Shown: positions 55,314 to 64,000 of the stretch, in pieces
How the letters are laid out: every line of letters begins with the position of its first letter
How positions within the stretch are numbered: position 1 is the first letter of the stretch
Assembly (NCBI GenBank): GCA_018266055.1
Contig: JAFDYT010000010.1
Span: 1-64,000 of the forward strand
From: Bacteroidota bacterium
GTDB lineage: Bacteria; Bacteroidota; Bacteroidia; Cytophagales; Cyclobacteriaceae
DNA length: 64,000 bases
Direction of reading: 5' to 3'
Notes under the pieces: generated by a model
What the model saw: only the letters and a program-made list of their open reading frames with translations
The model's database searches: none
Told to the model about the DNA's origin: nothing
Position numbers and translations under genes: made by a program

Positions 55314-56738
55314 CTACGCCGTAATTTTTGACGCTTCCAGTGGATAATCAAACAAGCCATGTTCTTTGATGGCCTCCTCCACTTTGTGCGGCACAAATTT
55401 CTCCCATCCCGCTTGCCCTTTTCTGATCATGGTAAGTACATTATCAGAGATGATGTGAAGATTGGCAATGTTGGCGTCGTCAATTTCTTCCATCTTGTTG
55501 TTATCCATCAGGTAACGGAACAAGTTTTTGAGGTGATCCGGTAATTCCGATTCAAAATCATTCAGTCGGAAAATTGAACCATCTTTTCGTAAAGCCGGGT
55601 AAATGTACAGTTTAATATTACTGCCAAAGAGTGAGGCAAAGCATTCAAGGATTCCTCCGCGGAGGTTTTCGTAGGTTTTCTCGTCAAATATTTTTTGAAG
55701 AGCATAGATGCCCATGACCAACCCTGTTTTGCGGCCTTTGGTAATTTTCGAGAGATAATCTACGAGGCGGTAGTATTCAAAATAATTTGAGATCAATACA
55801 TTTTGCCCTAGGGAACAAATGATGTCTGCCCGATGGAGAAAGTCCTTTTCATCGATTGCACCTTCAGAACTTAGGTCATTCAGCGTAAGCTCCGTGAGCA
55901 TAACAATTTTACTTTTGTCGACGTCGGGATCTTGTCGAAAATGACGGCGTGACGTGAGCAGCATGTCTACGTTTACGTGCGTCACAGGGCGGAAACGTCC
56001 GCGCAACACCATCACATTCTTTTTGTAGAGATATTCTGAAGGTTGCATTACTCGACCGTCAGGTCCAAACATGGCGGCTTTGGTAAGACCATTCTTCACT
56101 AGTTTCAAGGCGTTTAATCGGTTGTCAACGTGCTTGAAGTCGGGGCCTTCCAACCGGAACATATCGATTTCGGCGCGACGAGTGCCCACACCATCCAACA
56201 GCGAGAGCATAATCGCTTCGGTATCCACCAGAAACATCACCGCATAGATCAGGTTAACACCCAATATACCCAGCGTCACTTGCTGTTGAAGCGGGTCGTT
56301 GTCGTGCAGTTTGATGTGAATGATGCAATCGTTGTACGGGCCAGTGGGTGTAAGTTGAAACCGGATTCCCATCCATCCGTGGCCCTGATTAGTACGCTCG
56401 AAGTTCAGGGTTTCTACTGTATCCGCAAAAGCGAAGAAACGGGTTTGCTCGATGCGGTGCGGCAATCGCTCGGGAAGCAACTGATACTCATGGTTGATCA
56501 TGCTGATGAGTCGCCCTTCGCTCACATAACGATCGCAAACTCCATAAATAGCATCGCTGAATTTCATGTCGTACGCCGACATAGTTTTGGCAACAGTTCC
56601 GCTGGCCCCTCCTACTTTAAAGAAATTTGCCGCCGTCTCTTGCCCGCCACCAACCTCAGCAAACGATCCATAAATGGCTTTGCTAAGATTGATTCGTAAT
56701 GCTTTCTCTTGTGTCGTGAGCTTTTTTGCCTCTTCCAT
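55314..56738 (-). CDS. Conserved protein of unknown function
   Basis: A 474-aa protein without signal peptide. The middle contains RTNQGHGWMGIRFQLTPTGP, IHIKLHDNDPLQQQ, and GILGVNLIYAVMFL, followed by SLLDGVGTRRAEIDMFRLEG. I recall Bacteroidota proteins of this length and opening (AIYGSFAEVGGGQETAANFF), annotated inconsistently in databases. I see no Walker, Rossmann or TonB features that would back those names. A TATCTTTG element and a strong inverted repeat lie before the start. Confidence 0.75.
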   Translation of the reverse strand: MEEAKKLTTQEKALRINLSKAIYGSFAEVGGGQETAANFFKVGGASGTVAKTMSAYDMKFSDAIYGVCDRYVSEGRLISMINHEYQLLPERLPHRIEQTRFFAFADTVETLNFERTNQGHGWMGIRFQLTPTGPYNDCIIHIKLHDNDPLQQQVTLGILGVNLIYAVMFLVDTEAIMLSLLDGVGTRRAEIDMFRLEGPDFKHVDNRLNALKLVKNGLTKAAMFGPDGRVMQPSEYLYKKNVMVLRGRFRPVTHVNVDMLLTSRRHFRQDPDVDKSKIVMLTELTLNDLSSEGAIDEKDFLHRADIICSLGQNVLISNYFEYYRLVDYLSKITKGRKTGLVMGIYALQKIFDEKTYENLRGGILECFASLFGSNIKLYIYPALRKDGSIFRLNDFESELPDHLKNLFRYLMDNNKMEEIDDANIANLHIISDNVLTMIRKGQAGWEKFVPHKVEEAIKEHGLFDYPLEASKITA

Positions 56739-56775
56739 TGCGATACAAACTATTCGTAAAGATCACCTATTTCCA

Positions 56776-56817
56776 CAAAGATAAGTGAATAAATCACTAA
56801 CGCACTTTTAGTGATTT
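56776..56817 (-). promoter_or_regulatory. Promoter with 10-bp inverted repeat
   Basis: CAAAGATA (56776-56783) is TATCTTTG on the minus strand, 38 bases before the ATG at 56738. Immediately upstream, AAATCACTAA (56791-56800) and TTAGTGATTT (56808-56817) form a perfect 10-bp inverted repeat with a 7-base spacer, spanning the position expected for the -33 element. It could be a repressor operator, or the terminator of the TerB-like gene that ends at 56881. Confidence 0.5.
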
Positions 56818-56880
56818 TGGTTTGACAGCTCAACATCGAATGAGGAGCTTTCCTTTCACGGTTGGCTTAGGCGAAGGCCT

Positions 56881-57318
56881 TTATTTCTTCGCGAATTTCT
56901 CTTTGGCTTCCTGCTTGAGTTCGTCCCACTCGTCGGGTGGAGGAGGTGTTCCTTTTTCAAAGACTTCGTGCAGCAGCCATTTTACGATCTCCTTTTTCAT
57001 TCCAAATCGCTTCACCAACGCTTCACAAAAATCGATCTCTTTCTTCTCCACTACACCATCAGCCCACACCATCAGCACGAGGTCATAAAGGACGTTCATC
57101 TGGTCATTGAAATTATCCGGCACATTCACAGAATACTTCTCATCGTTGTTGATCAGTTCCTGCACCTGACGATCTTTCAGACCATAGCGCTTTCCGATTT
57201 TGAAAAGCATCTTCTGCTCTTTTTCGTGAACAAACCCATCGGCCTTCGCGAGCGCGAGCAAATTTTTGATGTGGTTTTTCTTGTAGGATAAATACTGATG
57301 CTCAAAGAAACCGTTCAT
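56881..57318 (-). CDS. TerB-like protein
   Basis: A 145-aa protein, all alpha. It has the TerB pattern: LLALAKADGFVHEKEQKMLF (~19-38) and a second half LYDLVLMVWADGVVEKKEID (~78-97), the two Asp/Glu-containing helical repeats, plus a basic tail with EKFAKK. TerB domains bind metal and occur in tellurite-resistance and phage-defence loci. Here no other ter gene is nearby, so the role is open. It lies before the inverted-repeat promoter of the next gene. Confidence 0.75.
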   Translation of the reverse strand: MNGFFEHQYLSYKKNHIKNLLALAKADGFVHEKEQKMLFKIGKRYGLKDRQVQELINNDEKYSVNVPDNFNDQMNVLYDLVLMVWADGVVEKKEIDFCEALVKRFGMKKEIVKWLLHEVFEKGTPPPPDEWDELKQEAKEKFAKK

Positions 57319-57366
57319 GGCTATGGCGTTTGATCTATAATAACTTCTACGACACTAAGGTATGAA

Positions 57367-57414
57367 AAAGTGCAAAGCCGAAAAGCAGAAATACCGCTCA
57401 CAGCTTTGCACTTT
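57367..57414 (-). terminator. Intrinsic terminator of Gfo/Idh gene
   Basis: AAAGTGCAAAGC (57367-57378) and GCTTTGCACTTT (57403-57414) pair perfectly over 12 bp. On the minus strand the hairpin ends in CTTTTTC, 15 bases after the stop at 57429. The loop is 24 bases, long for a terminator. Confidence 0.7.
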
Positions 57415-57428
57415 AATTTTCCTTTTTG

Positions 57429-58586
57429 CTATACTTTTATTTTAACCCATTTTTTGTTGGATTGCGCTGATTTCACAACCGTTTCAACAAACACCATTCC
57501 GCGAACGCCGTGGTTCACGTCAGGGAAATCGTATTTCTCAGGGTTAATTTTCTTGCCCGGCTTATAATCATGAAGGGCGTTGGTAAATGAGCGGTAGATA
57601 TTGGCAAACGCCTCCAGATAACCTTCGGGGTGACCGGCAGGTGTGCGGATGTAAGCCTTTGCCTCATCCGACAGGTATTTCCAGCCAGCGCGCATGATCT
57701 CCTTAGGTTTGTCGAGCCATTTTACCACAAGGGTATTGGGCTCTTCTTGCCTCCATTCTATACCTCCTTTTTCGCCATAGACGCGAATGTTGAGATTGTT
57801 TTCGTCGCCTGCGGCTACTTGAGTGGCTAGCAATACTCCAGTTGCTCCGTTATCAAATTTTACCAGCATAGAGCTGTCGTCATCCAGCATACGGCCGGTA
57901 ACTACGGTGTTCAGCATGCTGCACACTTCGGTAATGTCAGAGCCTGTAATGTATTCAGCCAAGTTCGCAGCGTGCGTACCAATATCGCCGATGGCCCCAC
58001 CTCTCCCCGATTGCTTAGGGTCGGTGCGCCAAGAGGCCTGCATGTTGCCTGTTTTTTCAAGCGGACCTGAAAGCCACCCTTGCGGATATTCTACAAACAC
58101 TTTTCTGATTTTACCAAGCTTTCCTGACTTCACCATCTGGCGGGCTTCTTTCACCATGGGATAGCCGGTATAGGTATGCGCCAACGCCAGGATCAAGCCG
58201 GTTTTGTCGACCAGTTTTTTGAGCGACTTGGCTTCTTCCAAAGAAAATGCAATGGGTTTCTCTACTACGACGTGGAAACCAGATTCCAACGCCATTTTAG
58301 TTGGGCCGTAGTGAACGTGGTTGGGGGTGACCACACTTACAAAGTCAATCCGCTGATCGGGTGGCAATTGTTTTTCTTTCTCGAACATCTCCGGGTAGGT
58401 ATTGTACACCCTGGAGGGGTTCAGATAAAGAGATTTGCCTGTTTCTACTGATTCAACCGGGTCGATGCTGAAAGCACCACATACCAGTTCAATCTGGCCA
58501 TCGATGGCCAACGCTTTCCGATGTACCGGACCGATGAAGGAGGTGAGGCCACCGCCTACCATTCCCATTCTTAATTTTCTTTTCAC
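57429..58586 (-). CDS. Gfo/Idh/MocA-family oxidoreductase
   Basis: A 385-aa protein. GTG appears to be the start (MKRKLRMGMVGGG); an ATG lies 18 bases further in. The N-terminal NAD(P) fold has GMVGGGLTSF (8-17). The catalytic EKP motif is at 109-111 with Lys110, and GDIGTHAANLAEYI supplies the second active-site block. The family oxidises or reduces sugar and inositol hydroxyls; the substrate is unknown. It follows PPK2 by 9 bases, so they are likely co-transcribed. Confidence 0.9.
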   Translation of the reverse strand: MKRKLRMGMVGGGLTSFIGPVHRKALAIDGQIELVCGAFSIDPVESVETGKSLYLNPSRVYNTYPEMFEKEKQLPPDQRIDFVSVVTPNHVHYGPTKMALESGFHVVVEKPIAFSLEEAKSLKKLVDKTGLILALAHTYTGYPMVKEARQMVKSGKLGKIRKVFVEYPQGWLSGPLEKTGNMQASWRTDPKQSGRGGAIGDIGTHAANLAEYITGSDITEVCSMLNTVVTGRMLDDDSSMLVKFDNGATGVLLATQVAAGDENNLNIRVYGEKGGIEWRQEEPNTLVVKWLDKPKEIMRAGWKYLSDEAKAYIRTPAGHPEGYLEAFANIYRSFTNALHDYKPGKKINPEKYDFPDVNHGVRGMVFVETVVKSAQSNKKWVKIKV

Positions 58587-58595
58587 GCTGTTGGT

Positions 58596-59528
58596 TTACT
58601 TTTTCTTTTTGGTTTTTGCTTTACTATCATCTTCATCCATCAGTTGAACTTTAGCTTTTTGCAGCTCTTGCTTTTGAACCTGGCTCACTTCCGGATAACT
58701 GAGCTCCAATTTATTAAATTGTTTGGAAATGATGGTAGCAATGGCCAACCGTGCAAACCATTTATCATCCGCAGGAATAACAAACCAGGGGGCGTGTTCG
58801 GTGGAGGTTTCGCTCAGGGCTTGTTCGTATGCTTTTTGATAGTCGTCCCAGAATACACGCTCTTTCAAATCAGAGAGGGAGAACTTCCAGTTCTTGCCCG
58901 GATCGTCAATGCGCTCCAGGAAGCGTTTCTTTTGTTCCTTTTTAGAAACGTTAAGGAAAAATTTCATGATGATCATTCCGTTATCGGCAAGGTTCTTTTC
59001 AAACCGGCGGATTTGCTTGTAGCGATTGTCCCAGAATTTATCGTTGATTTTTTCTACCGATTCAATACCCGGAATATTCTCATTCAATATCCATTGCGGG
59101 TGAACTTTGGTAGCCAACACGTTTTCGTAATGCGAGCGATTGTGGATGGCGATTTCACCGCGCGCCGGCAGTGCAATCTGGTGGCGCCAGAAATAGTCGT
59201 GGTCAAGTTCAAAAGCATTGGGGGCTTTGAAGCTGTACACTTTTACGCCCAGGGGATTAAATCCTGACATAATGTGCTTTACCGCTCCGTCCTTGCCGGC
59301 GGCATCCATCGCCTGAAAAATGATCAGTACGCTGTATCGATTGTGCGCATAAAGCTTGTCTTGAACGTCGGCCAGATACTTGCGGCTGGCTTCGAGCATT
59401 TTTTCAGATTCAGCTTTGTTGAGTGCTTTTCCTTTGTAGCCTGTTTCAAAGTCTTTGAGTTTAACTTTTTTATTAGGCGTCACCATCATGTCTTTAATGG
59501 GGATGTGCTTATCATCAGCAGTTTTCAT
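58596..59528 (-). CDS. Polyphosphate kinase 2-family protein
   Basis: A 310-aa protein. The P-loop QAMDAAGKDG (72-81) is followed by the PPK2 block NAFELDHDYFWRHQIALPARG, AIHNRSHYENVL, and PGKNWKFSLSDLKER ... PWFVIPADDKWFARLAIA near the C-terminus. PPK2 enzymes move phosphate between polyphosphate and nucleoside mono- or diphosphates; the class cannot be settled here. No signal peptide, cytoplasmic. Confidence 0.93.
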   Translation of the reverse strand: MKTADDKHIPIKDMMVTPNKKVKLKDFETGYKGKALNKAESEKMLEASRKYLADVQDKLYAHNRYSVLIIFQAMDAAGKDGAVKHIMSGFNPLGVKVYSFKAPNAFELDHDYFWRHQIALPARGEIAIHNRSHYENVLATKVHPQWILNENIPGIESVEKINDKFWDNRYKQIRRFEKNLADNGMIIMKFFLNVSKKEQKKRFLERIDDPGKNWKFSLSDLKERVFWDDYQKAYEQALSETSTEHAPWFVIPADDKWFARLAIATIISKQFNKLELSYPEVSQVQKQELQKAKVQLMDEDDSKAKTKKKK

Positions 59529-59679
59529 ATTCTGTGGGTTTTGTTCCTACAATCTACCTTAAAGCCCCTTACGGCACAAATGATTTAGTTCAATACCACC
59601 AGTGATAAAAATCATGTTTTCCTTCAATTTCAATCGATTTCTTGGTATATTCAGTGTCACTTCTAACCCTGCTCTGATC

Positions 59680-60144
59680 ATGAAAAAATTTATACCATTC
59701 CTGTTGCTCATAACTCTTATGAGTAGCGCTCCGCGCATCACCAAAGCGCAGTCTGCCGACATTGCCGCGATTAAGGAAGTTATCGCTAAAGAAACGCTTT
59801 CGTTCTTCACAGTCGACCGCGCCAACTGGGAAAACTGCTGGCTGAAAGTGCCTTATGCGTATTGGTCGTACTCCGACTCCACGGCTACCAGTTTTGTAGA
59901 AGGCTGGGAGGCGCTCAACAAAACGTTTGACAGCTATTTCAAAACGGCCAAGCCTTCAAAAGCCGAAATCACCAACGAATGGCTTGACATCAAAGTTTAC
60001 GGTAACGGAGCCTATGTGCGCTTTGTGCAAAAGGTGAAAGACGAAATCGATCACGATGTTACTTCGCAGGTGCGGGTGCTGGAAAAGAAGGATGGCAAAT
60101 GGAAAGTGATCTGCGTAGGCGCAATTGCCAAATACCCTAAGTAA
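59680..60144 (+). CDS. Secreted NTF2/SnoaL-like protein
   Basis: A 154-aa protein counted from the ATG at 59680. The frame continues upstream, but this start gives a good signal peptide (MKKFIPFLLLITLMSS, cleavage near TKAQ). The mature part has the NTF2-like layout: a helical IAAIKEVIAKETLSFFTVD, then W-rich turns and strands ending VRVLEKKDGKWKVICVGAI. Such proteins are small enzymes or binding scaffolds; function unknown. It abuts the CoA-binding gene on the other strand. Confidence 0.75.
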   Translation: MKKFIPFLLLITLMSSAPRITKAQSADIAAIKEVIAKETLSFFTVDRANWENCWLKVPYAYWSYSDSTATSFVEGWEALNKTFDSYFKTAKPSKAEITNEWLDIKVYGNGAYVRFVQKVKDEIDHDVTSQVRVLEKKDGKWKVICVGAIAKYPK

Positions 60145-60510
60145 TCAATATTGATTGGAGCGGAGAAGCACCAGTGTGCACGCTTCCAAGGCTTCTATTT
60201 TATTCTCTGTAAGAATCGATTCCAGTTCAGGATTCTCCGTTCCCGGATTGAAGATCACGCGCTTTGGTTTTAAACTTAGAATATAATCGTACCAGGCTTG
60301 CTGATTCGTGGGGCTGATGTAAAGCGTAACCGTATCCACATCAGGAATTGCTGGCTTTTTTTTCAAATCAAGAATCTGTTTTCCAAGTACCTCTCCTGCC
60401 TTCACGCCTACTGGCACGAATTCATTTTTATATTCATGAAGCATTTCGGCAGCGAGATAGGCATACCGCGATCTGTTTTCGCTAGCACCGATGATGACTG
60501 TCTTTTTCAA
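60145..60510 (-). CDS. CoA-binding domain protein
   Basis: A 121-aa protein. A Rossmann-like CoA-binding domain: KKTVIIGASENRSRYAYLAA at the N-terminus, FVPVGVKAGEVLG, and PKRVIFNPGTENPELE. It resembles the YccU-type proteins that bind CoA or a related nucleotide. Function unknown. It lies 7 bases after the FAD-protein gene, likely in one transcript. Confidence 0.85.
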   Translation of the reverse strand: MKKTVIIGASENRSRYAYLAAEMLHEYKNEFVPVGVKAGEVLGKQILDLKKKPAIPDVDTVTLYISPTNQQAWYDYILSLKPKRVIFNPGTENPELESILTENKIEALEACTLVLLRSNQY

Positions 60511-60517
60511 AGTCGTT

Positions 60518-62086
60518 TTATTTTAAATACAAATTTACAACCGCTTCGGCACACCGCTCGCCGTCCATCGCTGCCGACACAATTCCTCCCGCATAGCCAG
60601 CTCCTTCAGCGCAAGGGAATAATCGTTTGGTTTGCGGATGTTCAAGAGAATTTTTGTCTCGCGGAATGCGCACTGGTGACGACGTTCTGCTCTCTACGCC
60701 AACCACCTGCGCCGCGTTGGTGAGATAGCCTTTCATCTTGCCTCCAAAACTGCGAAAGCCTTGTTTCAAACTTTCGTGAATGAATGGCGGCAACACCGAT
60801 TTTAACTCCACGGAAGCAAGCCCGGGCTGATACGATGTATCCAGCAATGTGGAGGAGGTTCTTCCGTTCACAAAGTCAACCAGCCGCTGTGCCGGCGCAG
60901 TCTGTTTGCTGCCGGCTGCCGCGCAGGCGCGCCGCTCAATCTCCATTTGAAAATACATTCCGGCCAACGGACCGTAATTTGCATACGACTTATAATCCTC
61001 CTCACTCACTGCTACTACAATCCCGGAGTTGGCAAACCTGGAATCTCTCCGCGACGGACTCATGCCGTTCACAACAACCTCACCGGGTGCGGTTGCCGCA
61101 GGAACGATGAAGCCACCCGGACACATGCAAAACGAAAACACACCGCGCTCCTTGCCTTCTGCTTTGGCTTGATGAACAAGTGCATACGAAGAGGCTGGCA
61201 AAAAATCTCCACGATCAGTCGGACAATGGTATTGAATTCGGTCGATCAGTTGTTGCTGATGTTCTACGCGCACGCCAAGCGCAAATGGCTTGGCTTCAAT
61301 CAAAATTTGGCGGCGATGTAACAATTCAAAAATATCGCGGGCGGAATGACCCGTCGCCAGGATGACCGCCTGCGCTTCGTGCGAAAGTCCATCGGCGGTA
61401 ACCACTCCTTTTATTTCGGATGATGATACGATGAAGTCAGTCACTTTCTTTTCGAAGTGAATTTCGCCGCCAGCCTGAAGAATGGTTTCGCGCAAAGCGG
61501 CCACAATTTTCGGAAGCTTGTTCGTGCCTATGTGTGGATGGGCATCAAACAAAATATCTTCGCTCGCACCGTGGTGCATGAGTATCTCCAGTATCCGGTT
61601 GACATCGCCGCGTTTGTTGGAGCGCGTGTAGAGCTTACCATCAGAGTAAGTGCCGGCGCCACCTTCGCCAAAGCAGTAATTTGATTCAGGGTTTACGACA
61701 TGATCTTTGTTGATCGCTGCAATGTCACGTCGCCGCGCCTGAACGTCTTTACCCCTCTCGAAAATGACAGGCTTCACGCCAAGTTCAATAAGTCTCAAGG
61801 CAGCAAACAAGCCTGCCGGGCCGGCGCCTACTATAATCACAGGTTGTTTGTGCCGTACATCCTGAAAGCGAAGTTCTCGTGGCGCAGGAAGTTTTTCGTC
61901 ACGACCGAAAACTTCAGCCTGAATTTTCACCCAAATGGTTTTGCCACGGGCATCGATTGAGCGGCGCGTTGGCCGGATAAAAACCTCGTAGGGGCTGAGG
62001 TTTGCTTTCGCGTAAAGCGCCTGTTTGAAGGTCGCTTCGTCAAAAGCTTCTTCCGGCAGAAGATTGATTTCTATCTTTTTATTCAT
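60518..62086 (-). CDS. FAD-dependent oxidoreductase (COG2509-type)
   Basis: A 522-aa protein from the ATG at 62086. An upstream GTG extends the frame by 21 residues, but MNKKIEINLLPEEAFDE is the usual N-terminus of this family. The FAD-binding motif PVIIVGAGPAGLFAALRLIE is near ~residue 80. Further blocks are CFGEGGAGTYSDGKLYTRSN, ATGHSARDIFELL, and a C-terminal FPCAEGAGYAGGIVSAAMDG. COG2509 members are widespread cytoplasmic flavoproteins with no firm substrate. Confidence 0.92.
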   Translation of the reverse strand: MNKKIEINLLPEEAFDEATFKQALYAKANLSPYEVFIRPTRRSIDARGKTIWVKIQAEVFGRDEKLPAPRELRFQDVRHKQPVIIVGAGPAGLFAALRLIELGVKPVIFERGKDVQARRRDIAAINKDHVVNPESNYCFGEGGAGTYSDGKLYTRSNKRGDVNRILEILMHHGASEDILFDAHPHIGTNKLPKIVAALRETILQAGGEIHFEKKVTDFIVSSSEIKGVVTADGLSHEAQAVILATGHSARDIFELLHRRQILIEAKPFALGVRVEHQQQLIDRIQYHCPTDRGDFLPASSYALVHQAKAEGKERGVFSFCMCPGGFIVPAATAPGEVVVNGMSPSRRDSRFANSGIVVAVSEEDYKSYANYGPLAGMYFQMEIERRACAAAGSKQTAPAQRLVDFVNGRTSSTLLDTSYQPGLASVELKSVLPPFIHESLKQGFRSFGGKMKGYLTNAAQVVGVESRTSSPVRIPRDKNSLEHPQTKRLFPCAEGAGYAGGIVSAAMDGERCAEAVVNLYLK

Positions 62087-62154
62087 AGGAAAGGTATTTA
62101 TCCTTTCAATTACAAAGGCGAAGGTAATAATTACTAAAATCTTCCCCACTCCTT

Positions 62155-62162
62155 TATATTTG
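62155..62162 (+). promoter_or_regulatory. -7-like element for tyrS
   Basis: TATATTTG matches TAnnTTTG and ends 17 bases before the tyrS ATG at 62180. No good -33 element was found. Confidence 0.4.
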
Positions 62163-62179
62163 CGCCTTTGAATTTATCC

Positions 62180-63469
62180 ATGAAGGAAAATTTTGTAGAA
62201 GAACTGAAATGGCGGGGCATGCTGCACGACATCATGCCCGGAACAGAGGAGCAATTGACCAAAGAAAAGACGGCGGGATATATCGGTTTTGACCCCACAG
62301 CCGATTCGCTGCACATTGGCAACCTCGTTCAGATTATGACGCTGGTACATTTTCAACGGGCAGGCCACAAGCCTATTGCTTTGGTGGGCGGCGCCACCGG
62401 CATGGTGGGCGACCCCTCGGGCAAATCGGCCGAACGCAATCTGCTGTCGGAGGATATTCTTCGTCACAACCAGGAATGTGTGAAAAAACAGTTGGAGAAA
62501 TTTATCGATTTCTCCTCTTCGGCCAACAGCGCCGAAATGGTGAACAACTACGACTGGTTTAAAGGCATCAGTTTCCTTGAATTTATCCGCGACGTAGGCA
62601 AGCACATCACCGTCAACTACATGATGGGAAAAGATTCGGTACAAAAGCGATTGGAGTCCGGATTATCGTTTACTGAATTCAGCTACCAGATTGTGCAGGG
62701 GTACGATTTTTACTGGCTCTACAAAAACAAAGGCGTGCGCTTACAAATGGGCGGCTCCGACCAGTGGGGAAATATTGTCACGGGAACTGAACTAATCCGG
62801 CGCAAAGACGGCGGCGAAGCGTTTGCGATTACCACTCCTCTTATCAAAAAAGCTGACGGTACTAAGTTTGGAAAAACCGAACAAGGCAACGTATGGCTTG
62901 ACCCGAAAAAGACCTCGCCCTACAAATTTTATCAATACTGGCTCAACGCCTCCGACGAAGACGCGGCGAACTTCATAAAAATTTTTACACAACGAAGTAA
63001 AGAGGAAATTGAAGCGTTGATTGCTGACCATGCTACGGCGCCTCATCTTCGCCAATTGCAGAGCGCGCTCGCCAAAGACATTACGTCGCGGGTGCATTCC
63101 GCCGCAGATGCAGAGAGCGCTATAAAGGCCTCGTCCATATTGTTTGGCAATTCAGTAACTGAAGACCTGGTAAGCCTCGACAGCGATACATTCGCCGCTG
63201 TGTTTGAAGGTGTACCTCAAATCACGGTGACAAAATCAGCGTTTGATGCCTGTGCTTCCGTGACCGATCTACTTTCCGAAACGACGCAAGGGAAAATATT
63301 TCCATCGAAAGGCGAAGCCCGGAAAATGATCACCGGCGGTGGCGTGAGTATCAACAAACAAAAGGTAGAAAACGCAGCGTCAAAACCATCCTTCGGGTTG
63401 TTGCAAAACCGTTTTCTGCTCGCGCAAAAAGGGAAAAAGAATTACTTCCTGATTGAAATAACCGATTAG
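62180..63469 (+). CDS. tyrS: Tyrosine--tRNA ligase
   Basis: A 429-aa protein from the ATG at 62180; an in-frame TTG lies 12 bases earlier. The class I synthetase motifs are HIGN (45-48) and KFGKT (229-233, the KMSKS equivalent). The tRNA-binding S4 domain is at the C-terminus (~360-429). The tyrosine pocket shows [15 protein letters not shown] and [11 protein letters not shown]. It charges tRNA-Tyr. Normal length. Confidence 0.97.
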   Translation: MKENFVEELKWRGMLHDIMPGTEEQLTKEKTAGYIGFDPTADSLHIGNLVQIMTLVHFQRAGHKPIALVGGATGMVGDPSGKSAERNLLSEDILRHNQECVKKQLEKFIDFSSSANSAEMVNNYDWFKGISFLEFIRDVGKHITVNYMMGKDSVQKRLESGLSFTEFSYQIVQGYDFYWLYKNKGVRLQMGGSDQWGNIVTGTELIRRKDGGEAFAITTPLIKKADGTKFGKTEQGNVWLDPKKTSPYKFYQYWLNASDEDAANFIKIFTQRSKEEIEALIADHATAPHLRQLQSALAKDITSRVHSAADAESAIKASSILFGNSVTEDLVSLDSDTFAAVFEGVPQITVTKSAFDACASVTDLLSETTQGKIFPSKGEARKMITGGGVSINKQKVENAASKPSFGLLQNRFLLAQKGKKNYFLIEITD

Positions 63470-63471
63470 TC

Positions 63472-64000
63472 ATGTGGCTCCTATGGAAGGAGGCTTTCGC
63501 TAATAAAAGCTTTCGATTACACTTTTTACTCTCTTTGATCGGTCTTGCGGCGTTTGCGATATCGCTTCCTTATTTTTTTAATAATGTACTTCTTCAAAAA
63601 CCCGGGCCGCAACTGGATGATCCGATTTTAAATTTCTTTCAGCCCAAAGATTGGTCAATCGAAATCTTTGTATTGATCTATTTTTCGGCGATCATTTTTA
63701 TTATCATTAATATTCGTCGCCCGGCCACCATGCTCCTGACTTTGCAAGCTTACGTTACTGTCAATTTCATGCGCATGACCAGTCTTTACTTGTTTACCCT
63801 TGAAGCTCCTGAGGGGACGATCCCGCTCGGCGATCCCTTTCTTTCCACTTTCGTCTATGGTCAGCCGGTGTATGTGAAGGATCTCTTTTTCTCCGGGCAT
63901 GTTTCAACGCTATTTATCCTATTTCTCATCGAGAAGAAAAGGATTTTCAAAGGAGCTCTGCTGGTGTCCACAGTATTGGTGGCTATTATGCTGGCATGGC
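63472..64000 (+). CDS. PAP2-like (PAP2_C) membrane protein, cut by window end
   Basis: An open frame from ATG at 63472 to the window edge, 176 codons so far, 2 bases after the tyrS stop. At least four membrane helices are visible. KDLFFSGHVSTLF is the PAP2_C-type active-site motif with the catalytic His, as in sphingomyelin-synthase-like phosphatases. It may act on a lipid phosphate or transfer a head group. The stop lies beyond the window. Confidence 0.75.
   Translation, partial: MWLLWKEAFANKSFRLHFLLSLIGLAAFAISLPYFFNNVLLQKPGPQLDDPILNFFQPKDWSIEIFVLIYFSAIIFIIINIRRPATMLLTLQAYVTVNFMRMTSLYLFTLEAPEGTIPLGDPFLSTFVYGQPVYVKDLFFSGHVSTLFILFLIEKKRIFKGALLVSTVLVAIMLAW

Noticed and set aside
56881-57318. 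Tellurite resistance operon
   Set aside because: Only a TerB-like domain is present, with no terC, terD or terZ gene in the neighbourhood.

Overview
The window looks like chromosomal DNA of a Bacteroidota bacterium, most likely Cytophagales. The evidence is two large surface proteins with gliding-motility (type B) C-terminal sorting domains, each paired with a PorP/SprF-type outer-membrane partner; a parA-parB-DUF5683-dapB-lepB gene order known from this phylum; a long (666 aa) urocanate hydratase; and several promoters of the Bacteroidota type (TTTG about 19 bp upstream of TAnnTTTG). No rRNA, tRNA, insertion sequence, phage gene or CRISPR array was seen.

Region 1 (1-16.5 kb) is accessory in character. 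It opens with a 21-bp tandem repeat array with a 147-bp higher-order period. A small fibronectin-III protein follows, then a 1.5-kb gene-free stretch made of three ~400-bp direct repeats plus smaller dispersed elements. Next come seven mostly unrecognised minus-strand genes: a NUC-type DNA/RNA endonuclease, a two-helix coiled-coil membrane protein, three secreted or barrel-like proteins, a small soluble protein and a lipoprotein. A four-helix membrane protein with a possible TRADD-N-associated membrane domain follows. Divergent from it is a secreted MORN/TPR/CHAT (caspase-like) protein. Three transcription units here carry copies of the same ~100-160 bp element upstream, so they may share ancestry or regulation. 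This is the most likely place for an undescribed system, but the evidence is contextual.

Region 2 (15.2-23.8 kb) is mostly metabolic and minus-strand: a CadD-like permease, a small GIY-YIG protein (plus strand), an outer-membrane barrel protein, a tight MBL-hydrolase/patatin/hutU/acyltransferase run, a 7TM-DISM membrane protein without an output domain, and accA.

Region 3 (23.8-44.4 kb) holds two adhesin modules on the minus strand. One is a 4871-aa giant protein with about eleven well-conserved ~105-aa repeats, followed by a porP/sprF gene. The other is a 1238-aa PKD protein, also followed by its own porP/sprF gene. The arrangement parallels sprB-sprF of gliding Flavobacterium.

Region 4 (44.5-64 kb) is housekeeping: pyrG-yidC, parA-parB-DUF5683-dapB, lepB, ung, apaG, an O-methyltransferase-like gene, a coiled-coil membrane protein, a conserved protein of unknown function, a TerB-like protein, a Gfo/Idh oxidoreductase, a PPK2 kinase, an NTF2-like protein, a CoA-binding protein, a COG2509-type FAD protein, tyrS and, cut by the window end, a PAP2-like membrane protein. 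Regulatory signals of note are an exact FNR-type palindrome between the giant adhesin and pyrG, two tandem parS-like half-sites in the parA promoter region, and a 10-bp perfect inverted repeat upstream of the 474-aa gene.
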